A stretch of DNA of 64,000 nucleotides from Devosia enhydra (lineage in GTDB: Bacteria > Pseudomonadota > Alphaproteobacteria > Rhizobiales > Devosiaceae): the NCBI RefSeq assembly GCF_900119845.1, contig NZ_FPKU01000001.1, positions 1,397,528 through 1,461,527 on the forward strand, in the 5' to 3' direction. Shown in pieces: positions 21,166 to 31,860 of the stretch (the stretch's first letter is position 1; every line of letters starts with the position of its first letter). The position numbers were made by a program, and so were the translations under genes. The notes under the pieces were generated by a model. It made no database searches, was not told the DNA's origin, and was given only the letters and a program-made list of their open reading frames with translations.

Positions 21166-23022
21166 TTACTTTGCAGGCGCCATCCCTGCCTGCTTGTCGA
21201 GCACCACCGGCTCGCTGGGCCTGGCTGTCACGCCGCTTTCGCGGGCCTGATCCTCGGCATTGGAGAGCAGCAGCCCCTTGCCGGCCTGCAGGCCGCCCAG
21301 CATCTGGGCCTCGAAGCGGCGCATGTCGTTCTCGCGCACCTGCTCCATCACGTCGGCGATCTCGTCATCGGTGGCGCCCAGTTCGCGGATGGTCTCGGCC
21401 CCGAAGACCAGCGCCGATTCGAGCAGTTCGCGCTTCTGGAAGGTCACGCCCAGCTTTGCGAGCGCTATGGCATGGCCGCGGTCATAGGCACGCGCCATCA
21501 CCTTGGCGAGCGGGAATTCGTGCCGCACGAGCTCGGCGATGCGCAGCGCCGCCTCCTTGTCGTCGACACAGATCAGGATCACCGCCGCATGCCCTGCCCC
21601 GGCGGCGCGCAGCACGTCGAGCCGCGTGCCATCGCCATAATAGACCTTGAAGCCGAACTGCGAGGCCGCCCGGATCATGTCGGTGTCGTTGTCGATGATC
21701 GACAGGCGATGCCGCATCCGCAGCAGCGGCTGGCTGGCGATCTGCCCGAACCGGCCGAACCCGATGATCAGCACCGCTTCGCTCAGCCCGTCCGCCACCT
21801 CGATTCCATCCATCGAGGGCGAGGCCGAGCGCGGCATTATCAACCGCATGCCCGCCACCGCCAGCGGCGTCAGCACCATCGAGATGATGATCGTCGCGGT
21901 GAAGATCGCGTTGGTCTCCCCGTCGATCAGCCCGGCCGACTGCGCCGTCGTATAGAGCACGAAGGCGAATTCGCCGCCCTGGGCCATCAGCACGGCCCGT
22001 TCGAGCGCCTCGCCATGCGATGAGCGCAACAGCCGCGCCACCGCATAGATCACGGCGGCCTTGAGCACCATGAACAACGCCACCGCGAGCGCCACGAGCT
22101 GCCGGTTGTCCCCCACCACTGCGAGATCGAGCGACATGCCGACCGCAAGGAAGAACAGCCCCAGCAGGATGCCGCGGAACGGCTCCACATCGGCTTCGAG
22201 CTGATGCTTGAAGGTCGAGGTCGAAAGCATCACCCCGGCGAGAAACGCGCCCATCGCCATCGAGAGCCCGCCCAGCTGCATGATCAGCGCCGCGCCCAGC
22301 ACCACCAGCAGCGCAGCGGCGGTCATCACCTCGCGCGCCTTGGATGCGGCGAGCAGCGAAAACACCGGGTTCAATATCCACCGTCCCGCCGCCACCAGCG
22401 CCAGCACGGCGCCCAGCGCCACCCCGATCCCGATCATGCGCGTCGACATGTCGACATCCCCGGCCGAGGGCGCGAGGATGGCGACGAGCGCCAGAAGCGG
22501 CACGATTGCGAGGTCCTCGAGCAGCAGGATGGAGACCATCTTCTGCCCGTTGGGCTGGCTCAGCGATCCGCGCTCCTGCAGCATCTGCATCACGATGGCT
22601 GTCGAGGTCAGAACGAAGCCGAGCCCGAACACGAAGGCCACGGCCGGCGCAAATCCCAGCCATATGCCCACGAAGGTCAGCACCGCGCCGCAGGCACCGA
22701 CCTGGATCATGCCCAGCCCGAAGATCTGCCGCCTCAGGCTCCAGAGCTTGCGCGGCTCCATCTCGAGCCCGATGATGAAGAGGAACATCACCACCCCGAG
22801 TTCGGCGGCATGCAGCACGGCCAGCGGGTCGGCGATCAGCCTCAGCCCATAGGGGCCGAGCGCGAGCCCGGCCGCCAGATAGCCCAGCACCGAACCCAGC
22901 CCCAGCCTGCGGAAAATCGGCACCGCGATGACGCCGGCGGCGAGCAGCGCCACCACCGGAACCAGGTCGATAGCCCCGTGGGCCGCCTCCGCTGCATGCG
23001 CCACTGCTTCGCCGGCCATCAT
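21166..23022 (-). CDS. Kef-type K+/H+ antiporter, CPA2 family
   Basis: A 618-residue monovalent cation:proton antiporter of the CPA2 family. Residues 20-400 contain about 12 hydrophobic segments, including the LGYLAAGLALGPYGL and FLFIIGLEMEPRKLW stretches and the LLLEDLAIVPLLALVA segment with the ion-exchange Asp region. Residues 410-530 form an RCK/TrkA-N domain (VLIIGFGRFGQIASQPLL, a Rossmann glycine motif, followed by IIDNDTDMI). A regulatory C-terminal tail follows. It resembles KefB/KefC, which release potassium during electrophile stress, but no KefF/KefG-type partner is adjacent, so I give no symbol. It may start at 23022 or one codon later. Confidence 0.92.
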   Translation of the reverse strand: MMAGEAVAHAAEAAHGAIDLVPVVALLAAGVIAVPIFRRLGLGSVLGYLAAGLALGPYGLRLIADPLAVLHAAELGVVMFLFIIGLEMEPRKLWSLRRQIFGLGMIQVGACGAVLTFVGIWLGFAPAVAFVFGLGFVLTSTAIVMQMLQERGSLSQPNGQKMVSILLLEDLAIVPLLALVAILAPSAGDVDMSTRMIGIGVALGAVLALVAAGRWILNPVFSLLAASKAREVMTAAALLVVLGAALIMQLGGLSMAMGAFLAGVMLSTSTFKHQLEADVEPFRGILLGLFFLAVGMSLDLAVVGDNRQLVALAVALFMVLKAAVIYAVARLLRSSHGEALERAVLMAQGGEFAFVLYTTAQSAGLIDGETNAIFTATIIISMVLTPLAVAGMRLIMPRSASPSMDGIEVADGLSEAVLIIGFGRFGQIASQPLLRMRHRLSIIDNDTDMIRAASQFGFKVYYGDGTRLDVLRAAGAGHAAVILICVDDKEAALRIAELVRHEFPLAKVMARAYDRGHAIALAKLGVTFQKRELLESALVFGAETIRELGATDDEIADVMEQVRENDMRRFEAQMLGGLQAGKGLLLSNAEDQARESGVTARPSEPVVLDKQAGMAPAK

Positions 23023-23240
23023 CGTCCTCGCTGGGTTCTGGCGAAGACATGCCTCCGCCGCGAAAGGCGGTCAAGGCTTCATCGCAATTTTACGATGAAA
23101 GCCAATTGCCCTCGCTGGCGCGACCGGGCCTGTCGGCCGCCTAAATGCCGCATTCAGGCCGGGTTCAGGCCCGCTTTGCTTTTCTCATCGCCATCGAACG
23201 GAGCGAAACATCGCCCCGTCAAGCAGAGGGAAACAGAACC

Positions 23241-23894
23241 ATGTCGAAGATCAAGTCTACGGCCGTCGCCGCACTTGCCGTGGCCGGCGTGCTGATGTCC
23301 GCCGCCGCCGCGCTCGCCGACTCCCCCGCCGTCGCCACCAGCGCGGTCAATGTCCGCACCGGTCCGGGCACCGGCTATGCCGTGGTCGGGCAGCTCAGCG
23401 CCGGACAGAACGTCAACGTCCTCCAGCAGCAGGGCAGCTGGTGTTACGTCCAGGCCCATGTCAGCGGCTGGTCGTCCTGCTCCTATCTCGCGGCCGGCGG
23501 TGGTGGTGGCGGTGGCGGCGGTGGCGGCGGTGGCGGCTCGAACCCTGAAATCCCCTTCAATTTCGGCGTCACCGTCGGCCCCGGCGGTCCCTCGATCTCG
23601 TTCGGCGTCGGCAACGCGCCCCCGCCGCCCCCGCCGGCTGCCAATCCGCGCGTCTGCTTCTACAAGAACAGCAATTTTGGCGGCCAGCAGTGGTGCGTGA
23701 ACTCCGGCACCAATGTCGCCAATGTCGGCGGCGGCTGGAACAACACCATCTCCTCGGTCCGCGTCTATGGGGGCGCCTCGGTCCAGGTCTGCAAGAACCC
23801 GGGCTATGCCGGAGGCTGCACGGTCTATGCCAACAACCGCGCCAACCTCAATGGCGGCTTCAACAACAACATCTCGTCCTTCCAGGTCTACTGA
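23241..23894 (+). CDS. Secreted SH3b plus crystallin-like (I36) protein with poly-Gly linker
   Basis: A 217-residue exported protein. Residues 1-26 are a signal peptide (AAAALA before DSP). Residues 30-82 form a bacterial SH3 domain (SAVNVRTGPGTGYAVVGQL, WCYVQ, GWSSCSYL). Then come 14 consecutive glycines, a segment with a run of seven prolines, and from about 140 a double Greek-key domain like beta/gamma-crystallins and peptidase inhibitor family I36 (CFYKNSNFGG, SVRVYGG, VCKNPGYAGGC, ISSFQVY). Six cysteines suggest disulfides in the envelope. It is probably a cell-wall-associated or inhibitor protein; a peptidase inhibitor role is not shown by the sequence alone. Confidence 0.8.
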   Translation: MSKIKSTAVAALAVAGVLMSAAAALADSPAVATSAVNVRTGPGTGYAVVGQLSAGQNVNVLQQQGSWCYVQAHVSGWSSCSYLAAGGGGGGGGGGGGGGSNPEIPFNFGVTVGPGGPSISFGVGNAPPPPPPAANPRVCFYKNSNFGGQQWCVNSGTNVANVGGGWNNTISSVRVYGGASVQVCKNPGYAGGCTVYANNRANLNGGFNNNISSFQVY

Positions 23895-23970
23895 TCGCAG
23901 CGTCCAGGCGTCCCTCACCCAACCTCTCGAAAGGCGAGGGACGCCCACCGATCGCCCCCTCTCCGGCGTC

Positions 23971-23990
23971 ATTCCGGCAAAAGCCGGAAT
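23971..23990 (+). terminator. Short stem-loop after the SH3b/I36 gene
   Basis: Perfect 8-base arms ATTCCGGC and GCCGGAAT around a loop of four A, 74 bases after the stop codon at 23894. It belongs to a very common dispersed repeat, so it may end the transcript or may be only a repeat. No T run follows. Confidence 0.4.
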
Positions 23991-24033
23991 CCAGTTTGCC
24001 ATGCTCACAGCAACACAAAATTCTGCGCCCCCG

Positions 24034-24190
24034 GCAAAGGCCCCCTCACCCGGCGCTACGCGCCGACCTCTCCCCCAAAGGGAGAGGTGGTGCGAGAGCC
24101 TTTCAGACGGTGCAAAGTAGACACGAAGGCCGGTCCTTACCTCTCCCTTCGGGGGAGAGGTCGGCCGAAGGCCGGGTGAGGGGGCCTTGC
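24034..24190. repeat. Repeat family C, inverted pair
   Basis: Copies at 24034-24088 and 24139-24190 in opposite orientation. Both contain the ACCTCTCCC/GGGAGAGGT stem and the GGCCCCCTCACCC segment. They match the pair at 9457-9565. Confidence 0.8.
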
Positions 24191-24240
24191 CCCAAGTTCC
24201 GACCTATCGTCAGCCTTCCCCCCACCCTTGCACCCCCTCC

Positions 24241-24269
24241 ACAACCAGTGCATCATTGCAACTGGTTGT
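24241..24269. promoter_or_regulatory. Candidate HxlR operator
   Basis: Perfect 9-base inverted repeat ACAACCAGT (24241-24249) and ACTGGTTGT (24261-24269) with an 11-base spacer. It ends 12 bases before the ATG of the HxlR-family gene. HxlR regulators bind such palindromes as dimers and often repress themselves, so autoregulation is likely. Confidence 0.6.
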
Positions 24270-24281
24270 TCTGGAGACTGC

Positions 24282-24806
24282 ATGCTCGATACCGCCCGGT
24301 CCGGTTGCCCCATCAATCTCTCGCTCGAAGTGTTCGGGGATCGGTGGAGCCTCATCGTCATCCGCGACATCATGTTCGGCAATCGCCGCCATTATCGCAC
24401 CCTGCTGACGCGGTCGGAGGAAGGCATCGCCTCCAACATCCTTGCCGACCGGCTGAAGCGGCTGGTCGCGCTGGGCCTCCTCACCCGCGCCGACGATCCT
24501 AGCCACAGCCAGAAGGCCATCTACTCCCTCGCCGAGCCGGCGATAGAGCTCGTGCCCGTCTTCGCCCAGCTCGGTGCCTGGGGCCGGCGGCACCTGCCGG
24601 TTTCGGCCGAACTTTCCATCCGCGCCCAGCTGCTCGAGGAGGGTGGTCCCGCGATGTGGGCGGCCTTCATGGATGAGCTGCGCGTCATCCATCTCGGCGC
24701 CACGCCGGAACCGGGCGCCCGCTCGGTCATTGCGGAGTTGACCGCGGCCTATGACAAGCTGGTGAGCGCGCGCGCCGCCGATGCGCTCCCCCCTGACAAA
24801 GCCTGA
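24282..24806 (+). CDS. HxlR-family winged-helix transcriptional regulator
   Basis: A 174-residue MarR/DUF24-type regulator. The HxlR domain spans about 8-100: Cys9 in the SGCPI motif, [15 protein letters not shown], then RHYRTLL and [20 protein letters not shown], the recognition helix and wing. A C-terminal extension of about 70 residues is longer than in minimal HxlR proteins. The lone Cys9 is at the place where related regulators sense redox or electrophiles. ATG 24282 follows a GGAG site; the upstream open frame runs through the palindrome at 24241-24269. uvrB begins 49 bases after the stop; they may share a transcript. Confidence 0.9.
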   Translation: MLDTARSGCPINLSLEVFGDRWSLIVIRDIMFGNRRHYRTLLTRSEEGIASNILADRLKRLVALGLLTRADDPSHSQKAIYSLAEPAIELVPVFAQLGAWGRRHLPVSAELSIRAQLLEEGGPAMWAAFMDELRVIHLGATPEPGARSVIAELTAAYDKLVSARAADALPPDKA

Positions 24807-24855
24807 CACACGCCCTATCTATCGGGTTCGCTTCCGACCAGATCCGGAGACCACC

Positions 24856-27615
<2,760 letters not shown>

Positions 27616-27835
27616 CCGAAAGCGCAGACCTCAGAGGAGATCGCAGCAAAAAGGAAACTGGACTCCTTCGGGCGGTGGCTATTAGAACTGGGATCAGCGC
27701 AGAAGTGCGGTATCGCAACGCTTCTAACCTTAGCCGGACAGTCAGACGGACCTCGTCACCTCCAGCTATTTTGGTCAATTTCACTAGCACCTTGAGGTGC
27801 CGATAAAAGACCTATTCTAACTGCCGACCCCCGGG

Positions 27836-28771
27836 ATGACCCTCATGAAAAGGCATAGCTCTGTTTCATTGCTGGATGCCATTGAGAACAGCCTATACGC
27901 TTTAGGCCGTCCAGCTACATCCAAAGAAATTGCCAAGCACATAAAGACTAGTTCAAATATCAGCGCAGCTTTGGGTGGAGCTACGCCTCATAAGACCGTT
28001 CAGGCTCGAATTGCGGTGGACATCACTTCAAAAAAAGGGAAGTCTCGTTTTTATCGTTACGCACCCTCAACTTTCGCGCTCAGGGCACTTTCAGAAGTCT
28101 ATCCGACCGCATACAGACGCGTATACGTGGGCTTTGATAGGCGCCGGCAGATGCTGGCAACCCCAACTCTTTTCGTCAATCCGTACTCTTTACCCCCCTC
28201 AATACGTAGCGGCTACTTCAACAAAAATCATTATCCTATCCATCTCCTAAAAACTGTTGCACTTTCGTGGATTAGCCCCAGAACAAAACGACCAAAGCAT
28301 TTCTTGTCAGTAAATTCCTTTATACTCCTCATAAATGACGGTCATGTTCTAACTTTTGAGCCGTCTAAATATGATGAAAATTATCATTCTATTTCTCAAG
28401 CTATAACAATAGGACTCCATGGCCATTTTCGTGAAAACGATATTAATTTGTTTGACAAGACGGGAGTCGGCTTCAATTGGGCCGTGGAGAGAGAGGTTCA
28501 TCAGTTTTTAAGCAAGTTTTCCGGATATCATTACAATAACGTTACGGCACCCCAATTTCTCGGCTTTGTCAGGGATGATGCGTCGCTGGAACGCTCGAAT
28601 GCGTTCGGAGTGGTTGCTTGCGTTCAGATTCCACGAATTTCCGTTGAAAACCATCGCCTAGGCTACCGCAATTTAAATTGGCGACCACTTGGATCCTTGC
28701 CAAACGACTTTGTTATGTTCGATAGTTGGTCAAAATACGTTTTTGCTAGTATGGATTTGGGGGATCAGTGA
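27836..28771 (+). CDS. HARE-HTH domain protein, first gene of AT-rich island
   Basis: A 311-residue protein. Residues about 11-78 match a HARE-HTH winged helix (SLLDAIENSLYALGRPATSKEIAKHI, then KTVQARIAVDITSKKGKSRFYRYAP). In the family this domain binds DNA and is often found with restriction or DNA-modification proteins. The remaining 230 residues form an unrecognised domain with a strand-rich centre (FLSVNSFILLINDGHVLTFEPSKYD) and a helix WAVEREVHQFLSKFSGY. There is no signal peptide or membrane segment. Its end overlaps the next gene by 4 bases (GTGA), so the two proteins are probably made together. An ATG at 27845 is an equally good start. The A+T-rich composition differs sharply from the neighbours, a sign of transfer. 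Confidence 0.75.
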   Translation: MTLMKRHSSVSLLDAIENSLYALGRPATSKEIAKHIKTSSNISAALGGATPHKTVQARIAVDITSKKGKSRFYRYAPSTFALRALSEVYPTAYRRVYVGFDRRRQMLATPTLFVNPYSLPPSIRSGYFNKNHYPIHLLKTVALSWISPRTKRPKHFLSVNSFILLINDGHVLTFEPSKYDENYHSISQAITIGLHGHFRENDINLFDKTGVGFNWAVEREVHQFLSKFSGYHYNNVTAPQFLGFVRDDASLERSNAFGVVACVQIPRISVENHRLGYRNLNWRPLGSLPNDFVMFDSWSKYVFASMDLGDQ

Positions 28772-30549
28772 ATTCACCCTTTCAACCGCTGTTCCTACAT
28801 TTTCTGAATCGCGAGCTTATGCTAATAAGACAGAAGTCTTGGAAGCCAACTGAAATTGCCAAGTTTATTCGACTTACCGCCATTATGACAGCTGGACGCC
28901 TGAACGCTCCGTTCGGCCAAGCGCATGAGATGCTTTACAAGTCGCCTGATCTTATCCGCCTGGTAGGGACATTAGTTTCAAACCGACGACTGACCCTAAC
29001 GTCTGCCCCAAACGACCCTTGGTCATTTTTTGATCAGCGGCGAGAACTATACTCAGAAAACAGGAGCGCTTACAGAAATTACTTTAGTCCAAGTTATAAT
29101 AGATTAATGAATGACCTGTATGCGCAGTCTAGAAACCTAAGAACTACTAATCATATTAAAGAAAAACTGGTGACGCTTGCGACTACGGGACTTTCGGGAA
29201 ATACATTTTCAACGGAAGACGCCGCCTTTGTTAAGACTCAACGCGCTTTTGTAACAGGAGCACTGATCGACAATCCAATCGGTGCTACATTCAGTATTTA
29301 CCTAAAGCAAAAAATTTCGCCTCAGCCGGATGCGTCCTATCGATTAGGCAACATCTCGACTAGGGCGTTCTCTGATCATTATCAGGAGGTCCACGCTACT
29401 GTTTCGCCTACCGGTTTATATTTTGACGAATTTATAGAAGACTATGATAAATATCCACTATATGATATTGATTTGAATTTTATCCTTATTGCCCGACTCG
29501 GGCTGGACAAAATAGTAACAATCGCAGATTATGATACTTTCTTTAACTCATTCGCTCGGCATGAACACTTGTTTCGATTTGTCGAAATGAAAGATATGTT
29601 GTTTGAATCTATATTAAATAAGTTGCGCCGAATAGATAACATATTTTCTCCTAATCAAGAACATATAAAGCAAGAGCTAAGACAATTTTCGTTCGCAGAA
29701 ATAGGTCGCGGCTTTGTAAGTGATCCCACTATATTCGCCGAAAAAATTCGCAATGCAATAGATGCGCGTTCAAAATCCGACCGGGGCTACGCAGAGAGTT
29801 TGGAGGACGATATTTCAAAAAAAGTAAGTAGGACACGCATCGCTTTATTCACCGCAACTAAATTGGAAGACGAAGTATTACGAGCACAGCTCGCACAGTT
29901 TGGGTTTATACCAGCTGGCCGAGAAACTGGTCCGGAAGGCTATTATAACGTTTATTCAATATACGACCAAGTCCACGTCATACATGTGCGCACGGGTATG
30001 GGCTCGGGTGGATTGCATGGCAGCCAGCGAGTGGCTCACGACTTTTTGGCGGCTGTCAATGTTGAGATGGCAATCGCAGTGGGCATATGTTTTGGAGTCG
30101 ATAGTTCAAAACAGTCTTTCGGTGACGTCCTCGTAGCAGAGCAGTTCACACTCTATGAGCCTGCCAAGGTACAGGATGGTGTGATGGCCTTTCGAGGGGA
30201 TAGAATTCCTGCGGAGGCTAGGCTTGTATCATATGGCCACGCATCCGCGGCCGATGGCCTAGAGCATGCAGTGCACGTCGGAGCAATATTGACAGGCGAA
30301 AAGCTAGTTGATGACGCCCTCTTTAAAGCGACCATATTGGCGGCTAACGGAAAGGCAGTTGGCGGCGAGATGGAAACCGGGGGATTAGTTACATCATGCC
30401 TTGCAAAGCAAGTCCGCTTCGGAATGGCGAAAGGTATTTGCGATTTCGCCGACAAGAAGTCTGACGATGCTCAAGAATTGGCAGCTACCAATGCCGTTAA
30501 GCTTGTTTTGAACTTTATTAGAGAAACATGGGTCGAGAAGGTGAACTGA
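28768..30549 (+). CDS. Protein with C-terminal nucleoside-phosphorylase (PNP/MTAN-like) effector domain
   Basis: A 593-residue protein. The first 355 or so residues are an unrecognised, probably soluble region. Residues 357-593 are a nucleoside phosphorylase fold: RIALFTATKLEDEVL (first strand), HVRTGMGSGGLHGS (phosphate or ribose loop), AVGICFGVD, the catalytic-type GGEMETGG at 532-539, and KGICDFADKK at 555-564 with Asp559, the position of the catalytic Asp of MTA/SAH nucleosidase. GICD(F/Y)AD followed by an AA-rich helix is typical of the branch found in conflict proteins rather than housekeeping enzymes. The start is GTG in a 4-base overlap with the HARE-HTH gene. One line counted (29461-29520) is 21 of 60 G+C. 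ATP or nucleotide cleavage on infection is inferred. Confidence 0.78.
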   Translation: MNSPFQPLFLHFLNRELMLIRQKSWKPTEIAKFIRLTAIMTAGRLNAPFGQAHEMLYKSPDLIRLVGTLVSNRRLTLTSAPNDPWSFFDQRRELYSENRSAYRNYFSPSYNRLMNDLYAQSRNLRTTNHIKEKLVTLATTGLSGNTFSTEDAAFVKTQRAFVTGALIDNPIGATFSIYLKQKISPQPDASYRLGNISTRAFSDHYQEVHATVSPTGLYFDEFIEDYDKYPLYDIDLNFILIARLGLDKIVTIADYDTFFNSFARHEHLFRFVEMKDMLFESILNKLRRIDNIFSPNQEHIKQELRQFSFAEIGRGFVSDPTIFAEKIRNAIDARSKSDRGYAESLEDDISKKVSRTRIALFTATKLEDEVLRAQLAQFGFIPAGRETGPEGYYNVYSIYDQVHVIHVRTGMGSGGLHGSQRVAHDFLAAVNVEMAIAVGICFGVDSSKQSFGDVLVAEQFTLYEPAKVQDGVMAFRGDRIPAEARLVSYGHASAADGLEHAVHVGAILTGEKLVDDALFKATILAANGKAVGGEMETGGLVTSCLAKQVRFGMAKGICDFADKKSDDAQELAATNAVKLVLNFIRETWVEKVN

Positions 30550-30797
30550 ATACTTTCCGGCGCCAGTGAAAAACTTATGTTACTTCGCCGAGCCTACCCT
30601 GTTGTACATATCTCACTTATGATCAGCATGGAAGCCCAGTCATCCAAATGTTCTACTACATGTTGGGCTTAGCCTTCAGGGTTCACGTCCAGGGTTATGT
30701 CGCTGAGTCTATTCTACTAGGCCGGACGACCTTAGGCATAGACACCCGCAATCATATATGGAACAAAACAGGAACATCCTCGCCCAGGGATTCCCTC

Positions 30798-31022
30798 ATG
30801 CTCTCCTTCACCACCCAGCTTGCCGGCCGCTCGTTTCGCGAATTGCCCCTCACCCCCGACGAGGCCCTGCGCATGGCCGAGGTCGGGTTTCGCTTTGCCG
30901 AGTTCAATCCGGAGGCGGGGCGGTTTCGGCTCAGCCAGCCTTATGAGCTCGTGATCATTCCCGATCGCAACAGCCTCACCATCCGGCAGGAGCCTCCTCT
31001 CCGGCCGCGCAGCATCGCGTGA
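30798..31022 (+). CDS. Small hypothetical protein, 74 residues
   Basis: A 74-residue protein with a plausible fold of one helix and several strands (LTPDEALRMAEVGFRFAEF, then FRLSQPYELVIIP, NSLTIRQ). No family is recognised. The start ATG at 30798 follows AGGGATTCC; the open frame continues upstream to 30648 through sequence that is A+T-richer and not protein-like. High-G+C third positions return here, so this marks the right edge of the AT-rich island. It lies 137 bases before the DUF3237 gene and may be co-transcribed with it. Confidence 0.5.
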   Translation: MLSFTTQLAGRSFRELPLTPDEALRMAEVGFRFAEFNPEAGRFRLSQPYELVIIPDRNSLTIRQEPPLRPRSIA

Positions 31023-31159
31023 AGGGCCAAAGGCTCCAGGCCCTTGCCTCCCGATCCCGATTCTCTTGCTCAACATCAGCCGGCCGCCTATCGGTAGGGC
31101 TCATAGCCAACGCGTCGGCCCGCGATCGGGTCGGCGTCCCGAGTCCCGAGGGTTTGTCG

Positions 31160-31627
31160 ATGTCGCCTCTGCCCACGCTGTCGCTGTCGCCGCTGCTCAC
31201 CATCGAGGTGCAGTTGGGCAAGCCCGAGGAGATGGGCGCCACCCCCGGCGGGCATCGCCGCATCGTGCCCATTGTCGGCGGCCGGTTCTTTGGCGAGCGG
31301 CTCAATGGCGTGGTGCGCAATTTCGGCGCCGACTGGCAAACCATCCGCCCCGACGGGCTGGCCGAGATCGACACCCGCTACATGCTCGAAACCGATGATG
31401 GCGCCATCCTCGACATCCGCAATATCGGCGTCCGTCACGGCCCGCCCGACATCATGGCGCGTGTCGGGCGCGGCGAGGCGGTCGATCCCGCGCTCTACTA
31501 TATGCGCACCCATTCCCGCCTCGAAACCGGCGACCCCCGCTACCAGTGGCTCAACCGCCTCATCTGCCTCGGCACCGGCGCCCGCTCCGCCACCACCGTC
31601 ACCATGGTGATTTCCGCGGTGGAATAG
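31160..31627 (+). CDS. DUF3237 family protein
   Basis: A 155-residue protein of the DUF3237 beta-barrel family. Recognisable segments are LSPLLTIEVQLG, GGHRRIVPIVGGRFFGERLNG, GADWQTIRPDGLAEIDTRYMLETDDGA, the ALYYMRTHSRLETG stretch and YQWLNRLICLGTGAR. The function is unknown in the family. ATG 31160 opens the conserved region after a GAGG-like site; the upstream open frame of 47 codons has no similarity to the family. It is followed by repeats and by a convergent gene. Confidence 0.85.
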   Translation: MSPLPTLSLSPLLTIEVQLGKPEEMGATPGGHRRIVPIVGGRFFGERLNGVVRNFGADWQTIRPDGLAEIDTRYMLETDDGAILDIRNIGVRHGPPDIMARVGRGEAVDPALYYMRTHSRLETGDPRYQWLNRLICLGTGARSATTVTMVISAVE

Positions 31628-31696
31628 GCAGGAGCGCTGGCGAGCAAAGAGCCCTCATGGCGGAGCGCTCTTCACCGCGTCGAACGAGGCCTGAGC

Positions 31697-31739
31697 CCTC
31701 ATGCTGAGGAGCGCCAGAGGCGCGTCTCGAAGCACGAGG
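31697..31739 (+). repeat. Repeat family A copy
   Basis: CCTCATGCTGAGGAGCGCC, then GGCGCGTCTCGAAG and an ending CGAGG. It faces the copy at 31761-31803 in opposite orientation; together they make a large inverted repeat after the DUF3237 gene. Confidence 0.8.
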
Positions 31740-31760
31740 GCGGGCCCCACAGCAAGCGAA

Positions 31761-31803
31761 CCTCGCCCTTCGAGACGCCCCTCCGGGGCTCCTCAGGGTG
31801 AGG
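31761..31803 (-). repeat. Repeat family A copy
   Basis: Reverse complement partner of 31697-31739 (CTTCGAGACGCC, then GGCTCCTCAGGGTGAGG). The two are 21 bases apart. Confidence 0.8.
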
Positions 31804-31811
31804 TCCTCTCT

Positions 31812-31838
31812 TTACCTCTCCCCCAAAGGGAGAGGTAA
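31812..31838. terminator. Perfect hairpin between convergent genes
   Basis: Arms of 11 bases, TTACCTCTCCC and GGGAGAGGTAA, around a 5-base loop, lying 22 bases after the end of the minus-strand VOC gene at 31861. It is the core stem of repeat family C. It may serve as a bidirectional transcript end for the DUF3237 and VOC genes, although no T run follows. Confidence 0.5.
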
Positions 31839-31860
31839 GAGGCGACATCGCACTCCCCCC

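Larger units (their letters stand above)
23895..24240. repeat. Repeat-filled intergenic region, no gene
   Basis: The spacer after the SH3b/I36 gene contains a short stem at 23971-23990 and an inverted pair of family C repeats at 24034-24190. Translated in any frame it gives the low-complexity peptides typical of these repeats, so I call no gene. The only part that looks functional for the next gene is the palindrome starting at 24241. Confidence 0.75.

Noticed and set aside
30648-30797. Extension of the 74-codon gene upstream to 30648
   Set aside because: The added part is compositionally different, hydrophobic in an irregular way and lacks a ribosome binding site; ATG 30798 has one.
27616-30797. 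A tRNA, integrase or attachment site at the island borders
   Set aside because: I looked for cloverleaf-like sequence, direct repeats and recombinase genes and saw none.
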